Under the pieces are notes generated by a model. That model had not been told where the DNA came from and made no database searches. It saw only the letters and a program-made list of their open reading frames with translations. From Komagataeibacter xylinus (GTDB lineage Bacteria; Pseudomonadota; Alphaproteobacteria; Acetobacterales; Acetobacteraceae), in contig NZ_JARWSK010000002.1 in assembly GCF_031081985.1 (NCBI RefSeq), positions 62,001-126,000 on the forward strand: 64,000 bases of DNA, in the 5' to 3' direction. Both the position numbers and the translations under genes were made by a program. Numbering within the stretch: position 1 is the first letter of the stretch; each line of letters starts with the position of its first letter. Shown piece after piece: positions 27,654 to 36,170 of the stretch.

Positions 27654-28616
27654 ATGCAGCACTCATTCCCCTCCCTTCCCCGCCGGTCGGCACGCGTGCT
27701 GGCCGTGCTCGGCGTTGCCACCTGCGCCCTGCTGGGCAGCGCACAGGCACAGGTCACTACCAGCAAGAGCGCGCTTGACGCGCTTGGCGCCCCAAAAAAA
27801 CACGCCGCCATGCTGCCCGATGGCGGCAGCATGAGCCTGTCGGGCACCACCACGCCCGATATGCCGGAAAGTGCAGCCAGCGCGCCGCCTGCAGCCCAGT
27901 TGCCCCCCAAGCCCACTTCCCGCCCCCGCAACAGTGCCAGCAGCCCGCCAGCCGCCACCCGTCATGCCACTACGGCACCGGCACCAGCCCCGGCACCGCA
28001 GCCAGCCAGCCCCGTGGCGGCACCCGCCACGGCAAAGGCCCCCGCCAGCACGCACGCCACGGCCCCAGCCCCCATGCCGAGCAGCAGCGCCAACACCGTA
28101 GCCCCCGCCGCCGCCATTGCCGCCCTGCCGCCCGTAGCCACCAGACCACCCGACAACCCGGTGCTGCACCCGCCCGAGACGCCTGTGACACTGCACCCCT
28201 TCACGCCCCCGCCCGAGGTCAAGCCCGACCCGCAGGCACGCGGCCGGGCGGAAAAGGTGACGGGAGGCACGCGCCTGCACTTCGCCACCCAGTCAGCCGA
28301 CATGAATCCGCGCATGATGACGGCCCTGCAAACATTTGCCACACTCATGCAGAAGCTGCCTGACCAGCACATCAACATCGTGGCCTATGGCGAAGGCCGC
28401 CCCGATGATCCCTCAACGCCACGGCGGGTTGCCTTGAGCCGCGGGCTTGCCGTGCGTTCGGTCCTGATCCATGCGGGCGTGGCCCCCACCCGCATTTATG
28501 TGCGCGCCATCGGCCTGCCCGACGCGGATGCGCAGGGCGCGGGTGCGGATTGTGTTGACGTGACCCGTTCCGGTGTGGTGGCCTCAACAACCCCTACCGA
28601 TCCACCGGCGCATTAA
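27654..28616 (+). CDS. Secreted OmpA-like C-terminal domain protein
   Basis: A 320-residue exported protein. A signal peptide (about 1-32, ending SAQAQ-V) is followed by a long Pro/Ala-rich low-complexity spacer (about 60-200) and an OmpA-like domain (about 215-300: RLHFATQSADMNPRMM ... SRGLAVRSVLIHAG). Such domains bind peptidoglycan, and the spacer could cross the periplasm. It precedes the MotA-like and MotB-like genes by 12 bp, so it probably works with that motor-type pair. Start at 27654 matches the signal peptide. Confidence 0.82.
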   Translation: MQHSFPSLPRRSARVLAVLGVATCALLGSAQAQVTTSKSALDALGAPKKHAAMLPDGGSMSLSGTTTPDMPESAASAPPAAQLPPKPTSRPRNSASSPPAATRHATTAPAPAPAPQPASPVAAPATAKAPASTHATAPAPMPSSSANTVAPAAAIAALPPVATRPPDNPVLHPPETPVTLHPFTPPPEVKPDPQARGRAEKVTGGTRLHFATQSADMNPRMMTALQTFATLMQKLPDQHINIVAYGEGRPDDPSTPRRVALSRGLAVRSVLIHAGVAPTRIYVRAIGLPDADAQGAGADCVDVTRSGVVASTTPTDPPAH

Positions 28617-28628
28617 GGAAACCACTGC

Positions 28629-29678
28629 GTGACACGACCGACGACCTACCTTTTACGGGTTCTTGTGTTTCTTCTGGCTGTCGGGGTTGTCACAGCCCTG
28701 CTTTCCTCCACCCTCTATCAGGCTTTCTGCAACAATCCCTACCTTGATGGCCTGATCATCGGCATTCTCGTGCTCGGTGTTGCGTGGAACATCATCATGA
28801 TCCTGCGCCTCATCCCCGAGGTGCGCTGGGTCAACATCCTGCGCCACCCGCGTGAGGGGCTGACCACGCCGCCGCCGCCGCGCCTGCTCGCCCCCATGGC
28901 TTCCATGCTGGCCACGCACGACAAGGGCCGCAGGCTCACGCTGTCCGCCCCGGTCATGCAGTCGCTGCTCGACAGCCTCTCCGCCCGTCTTGACGAGGGG
29001 CGCGAACTCTCGCGCTACCTCACCGGGCTGCTCATCTTCCTTGGCCTGCTCGGCACGTTCTATGGCCTGCTGCTGACCGTGGGTTCGATTGCCGATGTGA
29101 TTGGCAACATGTCGGTGGGCAATGGCGACACCAACGCCATGTTCGATCAGCTCAAGACCGGGCTGGCAGGCCCGCTGCATGGCATGGGCACGGCATTCTC
29201 CGGCTCGATGTTCGGCCTCGCGGGCGCCCTTGTGCTGGGCTTCCTTGACCTGACGGCAGGCCAGGCCCAGACCCGCTTCTTCAACGAGCTTGAGGAATGG
29301 CTGGCCACCATTACCCGCCTCTCGGCTGGCGGGCTGCAGGTTGGCGGCAATGATGCGAGCGTGCCCGCCTATGTGCAGGCGCTACTTGAGCACACCGCCG
29401 AGAACATGGAAAAGCTGCAGGCCCTCATGGCGCGCAGCGAGGAAACGCGCGCGCAGGAGCAGCGCCTGCTGACCGCGCTGAACGACCGCCTGGCCCAGCT
29501 GGCCGACAACCGGGGCGAGGACCACCTGCAGGGCATCGAATCCCTGCTGGCCCGCCTTGTGCAGGAATCAGCGGCAGGCCGTGAGCAGATGGCAGCCGAC
29601 ATCCGCAACGACCTGCGCCTGCTTGCGCGCACCATTGCCGCAAGCACGCCCGGAACGACGGGCCACTCCGCTTCCTGA
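28629..29678 (+). CDS. MotA/TolQ/ExbB-like proton channel protein
   Basis: A 349-residue membrane protein. N-terminal helices (LLRVLVFLLAVGVVTALL; LIIGILVLGVAWNIIMIL), then a cytoplasmic part, then two helices (YLTGLLIFLGLLGTFYGLLLTVG; GMGTAFSGSMFGLAGALVLGF) carrying the small-residue pattern of MotA/ExbB proton-channel subunits. A C-terminal helical tail of about 100 residues is likely cytoplasmic. The start is GTG at 28629. No flagellar genes are near. The following MotB-like gene suggests an ion-driven envelope motor or stator complex. Confidence 0.85.
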   Translation: MTRPTTYLLRVLVFLLAVGVVTALLSSTLYQAFCNNPYLDGLIIGILVLGVAWNIIMILRLIPEVRWVNILRHPREGLTTPPPPRLLAPMASMLATHDKGRRLTLSAPVMQSLLDSLSARLDEGRELSRYLTGLLIFLGLLGTFYGLLLTVGSIADVIGNMSVGNGDTNAMFDQLKTGLAGPLHGMGTAFSGSMFGLAGALVLGFLDLTAGQAQTRFFNELEEWLATITRLSAGGLQVGGNDASVPAYVQALLEHTAENMEKLQALMARSEETRAQEQRLLTALNDRLAQLADNRGEDHLQGIESLLARLVQESAAGREQMAADIRNDLRLLARTIAASTPGTTGHSAS

Positions 29679-29704
29679 CCGCAGATCAAGGCAAGGTTTA
29701 TTTC

Positions 29705-30667
29705 ATGGCGCGCCGTTCCCGTCGCTCGATCCGTTCCGAACTGAATGCCTGGCCGGGCTATGTTGATGCGCTGTCAACGCTGCTCATGGTCATCATCTTC
29801 GTGCTGCTGGTGTTCGTTCTGGGGCAGGCTTTCCTGTCCGTAACCCTGAACAAGCGCCAGCAGGCCCTTGACCAGCTCGAGCACGAGGTGGCCCGCCTGG
29901 CCCAGATGCTCTCGCTCGAGCACAGCCACACCACGGCGCTGCAGAGCGAGATCGCCACCCTGCACAAGGAGCATGAGGCGGACGTGGCCACCGCCACCTC
30001 GCTCAACGCCCAGCTCAACCAGCAGACCAGCGAGCGTGATACCGCCCAGAGCCACGCCAGCGCGCTTGATACGCAGCTTGCCCAGCTCAACGCGCAGCTC
30101 AGCGCCGTAAGCGCAGCACTCGAAGTCAGCGAGCAGGCCGTGCAGGAGCGCGACCACAAGATCGACAACCTGGGCATGCAGCTCAACGTGGCGCTGGCGC
30201 GCAAGGTGGAGCAGTTGCAGCAGTATCGCTCCGAATTCTTTGGCCGCCTGCGCAGCGTAATGCAGGACCACAAGGGCGTGCAGATCGTAGGCGACCGCTT
30301 CGTGTTCCAAAGCGAGGTGCTGTTCCCCGTCGGCAGCGCCGACCTGTCGCCCGAGGGCGTGGAGCAGATCAAAATACTGGCCAAGACGCTGCGGCAGGTC
30401 GCCGCCCAGATTCCGCCCGATGTGCCGTGGATCCTGCGCGTGGATGGCCATGCCGACAAGATGCCCATCCACACCGCCTTCCCCAGCAACTGGGAGCTGT
30501 CATCCGAGCGCGCCATTACGGTGGTCAAGCTGCTGATTGCCGAGGGCATCAACCCGCACCATCTGGCCGCGACCGGCTTTTCGGATTACCAGCCGCTTGA
30601 TAGCGGCACCACGGCTGAAGCCTATGCGCGCAACCGCCGCATCGAGTTCCGTCTGACGGACCGCTGA
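29705..30667 (+). CDS. MotB-like peptidoglycan-binding protein
   Basis: A 320-residue protein. An N-terminal membrane helix (about 20-45, YVDALSTLLMVIIFVLLVFVLG) with a conserved Asp in YVDALS, the expected proton-carrying residue in MotB/ExbD/TolR. A long coiled coil (about 50-160) follows, then an OmpA/MotB domain (about 195-320) with FPVGSADLSPEG, VDGHADKMPI and the RRIEFRLTD ending. Forms a tight operon with the MotA-like and OmpA-like genes. Repeat copy D follows. Confidence 0.88.
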   Translation: MARRSRRSIRSELNAWPGYVDALSTLLMVIIFVLLVFVLGQAFLSVTLNKRQQALDQLEHEVARLAQMLSLEHSHTTALQSEIATLHKEHEADVATATSLNAQLNQQTSERDTAQSHASALDTQLAQLNAQLSAVSAALEVSEQAVQERDHKIDNLGMQLNVALARKVEQLQQYRSEFFGRLRSVMQDHKGVQIVGDRFVFQSEVLFPVGSADLSPEGVEQIKILAKTLRQVAAQIPPDVPWILRVDGHADKMPIHTAFPSNWELSSERAITVVKLLIAEGINPHHLAATGFSDYQPLDSGTTAEAYARNRRIEFRLTDR

Positions 30668-30685
30668 CAGGCAAGTATCAGGATC

Positions 30686-30768
30686 AAAAGTTTCCGGGCG
30701 CCGCCTTTTTTCAAAAAGGCGGCATTTCCTGAAGCTTTTTTAAAAAGAGCTTCACCAAAAACTTTTAT
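30686..30768. repeat. Double-hairpin repeat, copy D
   Basis: AAAAGTTTCCGGGCG, hairpin GCCGCCTTTTTTC...AAAAAGGCGGC, hairpin GAAGCTTTTTT...AAAGAGCTTC, and ACCAAAAACTTTTAT. Same hairpin order as copy A. Lies between the MotB-like gene (+) and the TPR gene (-), which converge. Confidence 0.88.
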
Positions 30769-30785
30769 CTTTAAATGATGTTTTT

Positions 30786-31400
30786 TCAGGTGGGCTGGCC
30801 AAAGGCCTTCAGGCGCAACTGCTCGGTCTGGTGGGCGGCATCGGGAATGGTGGGTTCGAGTTCCACCACATGCTGCCACGCTTTCCATGCGGCCTGCCAG
30901 TCGCCGCGCTGCTCTTCCGTCTCCTGCAGGATCTTCCAGGCCATGACATCGCGCCCGTCATGGTGCAGCGCCACGCCCAGGTCGGCCACCGCGCCATCAG
31001 GGTTGGCGGCGGCAAGGCGGGCCTGCGCGCGGTTGCGCCACAGCACCTCGATATCGGGCTGGAGCAGCAGGGCATCATCCATGTCCTGCTCGGCATCGAG
31101 CGGGCGCTGGGCGTCAAGGTCATCCTGAGCGCGGCGCACCAGCAGCGTGGTGGTGGGCGCCAGGTCCTTCAGGCGCAACTGCTCGATGCGCCCGAGCAGG
31201 TCGCGCGCGCCGCGCGCGGTGGCCGCATGGGCCAGTTCCGTCTCGAGGCTGTCGAGCGATGGCTCGGCCGGTGTGCTGCCATGCGCCCTGGCGGGCGGGC
31301 CTGCGTGCCGGTCAAACCCATGGGCCGGCGCATCTGCCGCATGGGCCTGCAGGGGCAACAGGCTGGCCGCAAGCATGAGTACGCACGAAAAGCCACGCAT
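30786..31400 (-). CDS. Exported TPR protein
   Basis: A 204-residue protein with a signal peptide (MRGFSCVLMLAASLLPLQAHA, cleavage about residue 21) and at least two tetratricopeptide-type repeats (about 95-195: DAEQDMDDALLLQPDIEVLWRN; GAVADLGVALHHDGRDVMAW; DWQAAWKAWQHVVELEPTIP). Periplasmic binding or scaffold role is likely. The ATG at 31400 begins the signal peptide; the frame upstream to 31463 would place residues ahead of it. Confidence 0.82.
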   Translation of the reverse strand: MRGFSCVLMLAASLLPLQAHAADAPAHGFDRHAGPPARAHGSTPAEPSLDSLETELAHAATARGARDLLGRIEQLRLKDLAPTTTLLVRRAQDDLDAQRPLDAEQDMDDALLLQPDIEVLWRNRAQARLAAANPDGAVADLGVALHHDGRDVMAWKILQETEEQRGDWQAAWKAWQHVVELEPTIPDAAHQTEQLRLKAFGQPT

Positions 31401-31476
31401 ACAGGTTAGTGAAAACCTGCCTGCGCGGCTTTGCGGCTGTTCAAAGATGAACCGGACGGTCAAGGCCGCCTGGCAA

Positions 31477-31602
31477 TCAGCCCTGACGGGCCTTCATGCG
31501 CGGGTTCTTCTTGTTGATGACGTAGACCTTGCCACGGCGACGGACCACACGGCAGTCCTTGTCCCGAACCTTGGCCGATTTCAGGCTGTTTCTGATTTTC
31601 AT
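31477..31602 (-). CDS. rpmJ: 50S ribosomal protein L36
   Basis: A 41-residue protein, [17 protein letters not shown]..., with the basic [23 protein letters not shown] tail (written here in parts). It matches the L36 form that lacks the zinc-binding cysteine set and has one Cys. It stands alone between the TPR gene and oxyR, as is common for this form of L36 in alphaproteobacteria. Confidence 0.95.
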   Translation of the reverse strand: MKIRNSLKSAKVRDKDCRVVRRRGKVYVINKKNPRMKARQG

Positions 31603-31700
31603 GATCCGACCCTCGACTAGCGGCGATGTGCCGCAAAAGAGGCGCCCGAATACCTTTGCCTGCGCCCGGAGTCAACTCCAGCAGCGGATTCTGGGCTCAT

Positions 31701-32639
31701 TTACAGCAGGGAATTCGCCTGCGGGATGGAATCTGGCACAAAAAGCGGGGCAATGGCGTGGAAATCCGCCATGCGGGGCGAACGTGGCCGCCAAGCCAGG
31801 CCAATGGTGCGCCATGCCTGCGCGCCACTTACGGGGCGCACGGTCAGGCGGGTCCAGTCCATCAGCGGCGACTCGACGGCAAGTTGCGGCAGCAGGGCCA
31901 GCCCCATGCCCGCCGCCACCATTTCCACCAGCGTGAACAGCGAGGTGACGGCGCACTGCGTCTTGTCCTCCGGGTCGGAAGTCCATCCGCCCGCCTGGCG
32001 GCACATGGCCAGCGTCTGCTCGCGCAGGCAGTGCCCGTCCTCAAGCAGGATCATGCGCTCATGCGCAAGCTCGGGCACCGGCACCACGTCAAGGCGGGCA
32101 AACGGGTGCGCGCGCGGCATGACCAGCATGAAGGGGTCGCGCCACAGCGGCAGGGTCTCGCTATCGGCGCAGTCGCACGGCATGGCCAGCAGCACGAGGT
32201 CGAGTCGACCCCGCGTCAGCTTTTCCATCACGTTATGGGTCAGGTCCTCGCTCAGCGAGAGGTTCAGACGCGGATACTGGCGCGGCAGGCGGGCCACGAG
32301 GCCAGGCATGACAAACGGCCCGATGGTGGGAATGACACCCAGCCGCAAGAGCCCGCTCATCGGCTCGCGTGAGGCCACGGCCATGTCGAGCACGCCCTGC
32401 AGGGCCTCGAGCGCATGGCGGGCCTGGCACACCACCCTGTCGCCCAGGGGGGTGAACACGACTTTCTTGCCCACGTCACGGTCGAGCAGCCGCACATCCA
32501 TCTGGCGCTCAAGGGCCAGGATACCGGCGGAAAGCGTGGACTGGGTTACGGCGCAGGCCCTGGCCGCGCGGCCAAAATGACGCAGTTCGGCCAGCGAGAC
32601 CAAATAACGGAGCTGCTGGGCGGAAGGCATTGGAAGCAT
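31701..32639 (-). CDS. oxyR: LysR-family peroxide regulator OxyR
   Basis: A 312-residue LysR-type regulator. The N-terminal winged helix (QQLRYLVSLAELRHFGRAARACAVTQSTLSAGI, residues about 7-40) is followed by an effector domain with LLEDGHCLREQTLAMC. The two cysteines in that motif match the redox pair of OxyR, so it senses hydrogen peroxide. It is divergent from ahpC, with a 127-bp shared upstream region, the classic arrangement. It should activate ahpC under peroxide and repress itself. Confidence 0.92.
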   Translation of the reverse strand: MLPMPSAQQLRYLVSLAELRHFGRAARACAVTQSTLSAGILALERQMDVRLLDRDVGKKVVFTPLGDRVVCQARHALEALQGVLDMAVASREPMSGLLRLGVIPTIGPFVMPGLVARLPRQYPRLNLSLSEDLTHNVMEKLTRGRLDLVLLAMPCDCADSETLPLWRDPFMLVMPRAHPFARLDVVPVPELAHERMILLEDGHCLREQTLAMCRQAGGWTSDPEDKTQCAVTSLFTLVEMVAAGMGLALLPQLAVESPLMDWTRLTVRPVSGAQAWRTIGLAWRPRSPRMADFHAIAPLFVPDSIPQANSLL

Positions 32640-32766
32640 CGATAATGCCGATCAATATATCGCTAAATTATTCACTGGCATGATAGCAGCATCCCCGCCA
32701 TAGATACACTTGCCGGGTTGCGATACTGACCCGTTCCATATTTTAACCCAAACAGGAGATTTCCTG
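32640..32766. promoter_or_regulatory. Shared oxyR-ahpC promoter region
   Basis: AT-rich 127-bp gap between divergent genes. A patch with ATAATGCCGATCAATATATC then AATTATTCAC (about 32641-32674) has several spaced T/A half-site-like elements that could be OxyR contact sites. An AGGAGAT ribosome binding site precedes ahpC. Operator position is inferred. Confidence 0.45.
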
Positions 32767-33309
32767 ATGCTGACAGTCGGTGACAAGTTTCCCGCCTTTA
32801 ACCTGACCGCCGTTCCCGGCGGCCCTGAAGGGCTCAAGGGCGAGTTCGTGCAGATCACGGACGAATGCAACGAAGGCAAGTGGAAGGTCGTGTTCTTCTG
32901 GCCGCTCGACTTCACCTTCGTCTGCCCGACCGAGATCGTGGCTTTCGGCAAGCTCAACGGCGAATTCAAGGACCGTGACGCCGTGGTGTATGGCGTGTCG
33001 ATCGACAGCGCCTTCGTGCACCTGAACTGGCGCCTGAACCACGAGGACCTCAAGAACCTCGAGATCCCGATGCTTGCCGACATCAAGCGCGAGCTGATCG
33101 AAAGCTGCGGCGTGATGGCCCAGCAGGCCGGCGCCGCCCTGCGCGCCACCTTCATTGTCGACCCCGAGGGCATCATCCGCCATGTCAGCGTCAATGACCT
33201 GTCGGTTGGCCGCAACCCGCAGGAGGTGCTGCGCATCCTCGACGGGCTGCAGAGCGACGAGCTGTGCCCGTGCAACTGGAACAAGGGCGACGCCTTCATC
33301 AAGGCCTGA
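32767..33309 (+). CDS. ahpC: Alkyl hydroperoxide reductase subunit C (peroxiredoxin)
   Basis: A 180-residue peroxiredoxin of the AhpC/Prx1 type. Peroxidatic Cys53 is in FTFVCPTEIVAF. Resolving cysteine candidates Cys167 and Cys169 are in LCPCNW near the C terminus. It reduces H2O2 and organic peroxides. The ATG at 32767 follows AGGAGATTTCCTG. AhpD follows 154 bp later; no ahpF gene is present, so electrons are likely to come through AhpD. Confidence 0.95.
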   Translation: MLTVGDKFPAFNLTAVPGGPEGLKGEFVQITDECNEGKWKVVFFWPLDFTFVCPTEIVAFGKLNGEFKDRDAVVYGVSIDSAFVHLNWRLNHEDLKNLEIPMLADIKRELIESCGVMAQQAGAALRATFIVDPEGIIRHVSVNDLSVGRNPQEVLRILDGLQSDELCPCNWNKGDAFIKA

Positions 33310-33463
33310 TCCCTCTCCAGTCCGGGTTTCCGCGCGGGTCATGGCCCGCGCGGCAGCCCGCGCCGCCTGCCCCGACCCCTGCTGCGCCCAGATGTCGCAC
33401 ACAGGCGTGGGGACAAGCGGGGCCATGCCCCCTCATATTCCCTGACATCCATGGAGAACCCCC

Positions 33464-33991
33464 ATGTCGATCGATTCCATCAAGGCCGCGCTGCCCGATT
33501 ACGCCAAGGACCTCAAGCTCAACCTCGGCTCGCTGGCCAATGACATAACCCTTACGCCCCAGCAGCTTGGCGGCACGTTTGTCGCCTCGGCCATTGCCAC
33601 GCGCAACACGGCGCTGACCCATGCGCTCGTGGCCGAGTATGGCCCCAAGCTCACCCCCGAGGCGCTGGAAGCCGCCCGGGCGGCGGCGGCCATCATGGGC
33701 ATGAACAACGTCTATTACCGCTTCGTGCACCTTGTGGGGGGCGACTATGCCAAGATGCCTGCGCGCCTGCGCATGAACATTATTGCGCGGCCCGGCGTGG
33801 AGAAGGCCGATTTCGAGCTGTGGTCCATGGCGGTCTCGGCCATCAATGGCTGCGGCATGTGCATGGAAAGCCATGAGCAGCAGCTCCGCGCGGCGGGCAT
33901 GAGCACCGAGCAGATCCAGACCGCCGTGCGCATTGCCGCAACCGTAAGCGGCCTGGCCGTTGTGCTTGAAGGCGTGGAAATTCCTGCCTGA
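33464..33991 (+). CDS. ahpD: Alkylhydroperoxidase AhpD
   Basis: A 175-residue AhpD. The catalytic CxxC with the conserved His is in [10 protein letters not shown] (Cys130, Cys133, His137), with Glu in the partner helix. In known systems AhpD receives electrons from lipoylated dihydrolipoamide succinyltransferase and dihydrolipoamide dehydrogenase and passes them to AhpC. It follows ahpC on the same strand and is ended by a clear terminator. Confidence 0.94.
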   Translation: MSIDSIKAALPDYAKDLKLNLGSLANDITLTPQQLGGTFVASAIATRNTALTHALVAEYGPKLTPEALEAARAAAAIMGMNNVYYRFVHLVGGDYAKMPARLRMNIIARPGVEKADFELWSMAVSAINGCGMCMESHEQQLRAAGMSTEQIQTAVRIAATVSGLAVVLEGVEIPA

Positions 33992-34008
33992 TTACAGGGC
34001 CGCCCCTG

Positions 34009-34046
34009 AAAAACGCCATGAATCGGAAGATCATGGCGTTTTTTTT
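34009..34046 (+). terminator. Rho-independent terminator after ahpD
   Basis: Perfect stem AAAAACGCCATGA (34009-34021) with TCATGGCGTTTTT (34031-34043), a 9-base loop, and a further T-run. Closes the ahpC-ahpD transcript. Confidence 0.93.
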
Positions 34047-34129
34047 CGCCTGCCCTGTTGCCATGATGGGGCCAGCCTGTTATTTGCCCTTTCACCGAAT
34101 GGTTGCCACCCCACGGGGTTGCAGCGGAT

Positions 34130-34206
<77 letters not shown>

Positions 34207-34229
34207 CCTTATGGTGCCCTTCTAAAACT

Positions 34230-34310
34230 AAAAAGTTTTTGGTGAAGCTTTTTTCAAAAAGCTTCAGGAAGAACATCGCCTTTTTGAAAAAAGGCAGCCC
34301 CCGAAAACTT
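34230..34310. repeat. Double-hairpin repeat, copy E
   Basis: AAAAGTTTTTGGTGAAGC with its hairpin partner AAAAAGCTTC, then a weakened second hairpin (ATCGCCTTTTTG...AAAAAGGCAG) and CCCGAAAACTT. It separates tRNA-Asp (+) from the fructosamine kinase gene (-), which converge. Confidence 0.85.
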
Positions 34311-34317
34311 CCGTTTT

Positions 34318-35139
34318 TTAGCCCACCCCGGCATCATCAAAATACTGCGCCACCATGGGCCGGTATGTCGCGCCAAACAGGCGCAGATGCACCAGCGCGA
34401 TCCACAGCCGGTAAATGGCAAAACGCACCGCATGCCCTGCCTCCAGCGGGCCGCTAGCCATGTAGAACGCCGCTGGCGGCTGCGAGAACACGCCCACGGT
34501 TGCCAGATCCACCTCCGCATGGCCGTAATAGCAGCACGGGTCGATCAGGCCGGTCACGCGCCGATGCGCCACCAGCACGTTCCCACTCCACAGATCGCCA
34601 TGCAACAGGGCGGGTGCGGGTGTTGCGGGCAGCAGGTCGGGCAGGCGGCGCATGAGTTGTTCAAGGCGGTGGCCCACGTCAATGGGCACATGCGCCAGAT
34701 GTACGCCCAGCCGGTGCGCGGCCCAGAATTCAGGCCAGCTATCGGCCCATGCATTGCGCACGCTGACCGCGCCAAGGGCGTAATCGCCCGCCCAGCCATA
34801 GCGGGTCACGCCGCCTGCGGGGCGGGCTTCATGCATTTGTGCCAGCACGCGGCCCAGATCGCCCCAGCAGGTGGCCAGCGTGCCCTCGGTGGGGCGGTAT
34901 TCCATCACCAACGCATCCGCATCCACGGCCAGCACAGCGGGAACCGGCGCACCGGTTTCGCCCATGGCGCGCAGCATGGCGGCCTCGGCCAGCGGGTCGG
35001 GGCCATTCTTGGCCACCACCGTGCGCCCGTCATTGAGGTAGACCAGCAGGGTCTGGGCAATGTCGCCGCCCTGAAGCGGATGCCAGTTCCACAGCCCTGA
35101 CCCCAGCAGCGTGGCGGCATGGCGGGCGAGGCGGCTCAT
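34318..35139 (-). CDS. Fructosamine/ketosamine-3-kinase family protein
   Basis: A 273-residue kinase of the FN3K family. The catalytic-loop motif is LLHGDLWSGNVL (near residue 175) and the metal motif is DPCCYYGHAEVDLA. FN3K-like enzymes phosphorylate sugars attached to lysines so that they fall off (deglycation); bacterial forms often prefer ribulosamines or erythrulosamines. It overlaps the phosphatase gene by four bases (ATGA), and it is the last gene of the zwf operon. The start at 35139 is set by that overlap. Confidence 0.93.
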   Translation of the reverse strand: MSRLARHAATLLGSGLWNWHPLQGGDIAQTLLVYLNDGRTVVAKNGPDPLAEAAMLRAMGETGAPVPAVLAVDADALVMEYRPTEGTLATCWGDLGRVLAQMHEARPAGGVTRYGWAGDYALGAVSVRNAWADSWPEFWAAHRLGVHLAHVPIDVGHRLEQLMRRLPDLLPATPAPALLHGDLWSGNVLVAHRRVTGLIDPCCYYGHAEVDLATVGVFSQPPAAFYMASGPLEAGHAVRFAIYRLWIALVHLRLFGATYRPMVAQYFDDAGVG

Positions 35140-35609
35140 GGCCGGGCCTGCAGGAGCCTGACCAGTGCCTGCGCCCCGGCGCTGACATCGCGCCATGTGA
35201 TCTCGAACCCGCTGGCATCGCCATAATACGGATCGGCCACCGCCTCGCCCTGCCTGCCGGGCACATGGTCAAGCAGCAGCGAGAGTGCTGCACGCGCGCC
35301 TGCGGGCTGCATGGCACGCAGATGCGCAAGATTGGCGTGGTCGAGGGCGATGATGTGGGTGAAGCGGGTAAAATCGGCAGGCACGACCACCCGGGCGCGG
35401 TAGCGGCCCATGTCGATGCCGTGCTGGCGTGCCACGGCACAGGCCCTGCGGTCGGGTGGCGAGCCGGCATGCCAGTTGCCTGTACCCGCCGAATCGACCA
35501 CGACCTCCAGCCCGGCCGCTCCGGCTGCCTGCCTGAAAGCGGCCTCGGCCAGAGGCGAGCGGCAGATATTGCCCATGCACACGAACAGGACGGCAGGGCG
35601 GGTGGTCAT
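35136..35609 (-). CDS. Low-molecular-weight protein-tyrosine-phosphatase family
   Basis: A 157-residue LMW-PTP. The phosphate-binding loop is VCMGNICRSPLAE (Cys11, Arg17) and the acid motif DPYYGDAS near the C terminus. Family members dephosphorylate phosphotyrosine, but those next to FN3K-like genes are known to act on ribulosamine 5-phosphates. It lies directly after gntK (no gap) and overlaps the kinase gene by four bases, so all three are made together. Confidence 0.92.
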   Translation of the reverse strand: MTTRPAVLFVCMGNICRSPLAEAAFRQAAGAAGLEVVVDSAGTGNWHAGSPPDRRACAVARQHGIDMGRYRARVVVPADFTRFTHIIALDHANLAHLRAMQPAGARAALSLLLDHVPGRQGEAVADPYYGDASGFEITWRDVSAGAQALVRLLQARP

Positions 35610-36170
35610 CTAGCCCCCTTTGCGCTCGGGGAATTTCTGCGCCAGAATTCCCAGCGTCTCGGCAATGAGGGCTGCGGGCGTTTCCTCAAGATGCACCACG
35701 ATGGGGTGCTCATCCGCCGTGGGCGGCTCGAGTGTGGCAAGCTGGCTGGGCAGCAGGCTGGGCGGCATGTAATGCCCGCGCCTGCGCTTGAGGCGGTCGT
35801 AGAGCGTGTCCTCGGGAATTTCGAGATAGATGAACACGATATCCGCCGCCCCGTCCGCGCGCAGCAGGTCGCGGTAGGAGCGCTTGAGCGCCGAGCAGGT
35901 CAGGATGCCCCCCTGCCCCGACGCCACGCGCCCGAGCAACCATTTATGGCACTGCTCAAGCCATGGCAGGCGGTCGGCATCGGTCAGGGGAATGCCCGCG
36001 GCCATTTTTTCCACATTGGCGCGCGGGTGCAGCAGGTCGCCTTCCTGATAGGGCCAGCCCAGCACATTATGCAGCCCTTCGGCCAGCGTGGTCTTGCCGC
36101 AGCCCGAAACCCCCATGATGACCAGGACCAGCGGCCTGATGCCCTGGTCCTGCAAGGCGCGGCCGGTCAT
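35610..36170 (-). CDS. gntK: Gluconokinase
   Basis: A 186-residue P-loop kinase. Walker A is MGVSGCGKTTLAE (near residues 19-31), then YQEGDLLHPRANVEKM and LTCSALKRSYRDLLR typical of gluconokinase. It makes 6-phosphogluconate from gluconate, feeding Gnd and the pentose phosphate pathway. Acetic acid bacteria produce much gluconate in the periplasm, so this is the entry point for it. Start codon overlaps the rpiA stop by four bases. Confidence 0.94.
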   Translation of the reverse strand: MTGRALQDQGIRPLVLVIMGVSGCGKTTLAEGLHNVLGWPYQEGDLLHPRANVEKMAAGIPLTDADRLPWLEQCHKWLLGRVASGQGGILTCSALKRSYRDLLRADGAADIVFIYLEIPEDTLYDRLKRRRGHYMPPSLLPSQLATLEPPTADEHPIVVHLEETPAALIAETLGILAQKFPERKGG

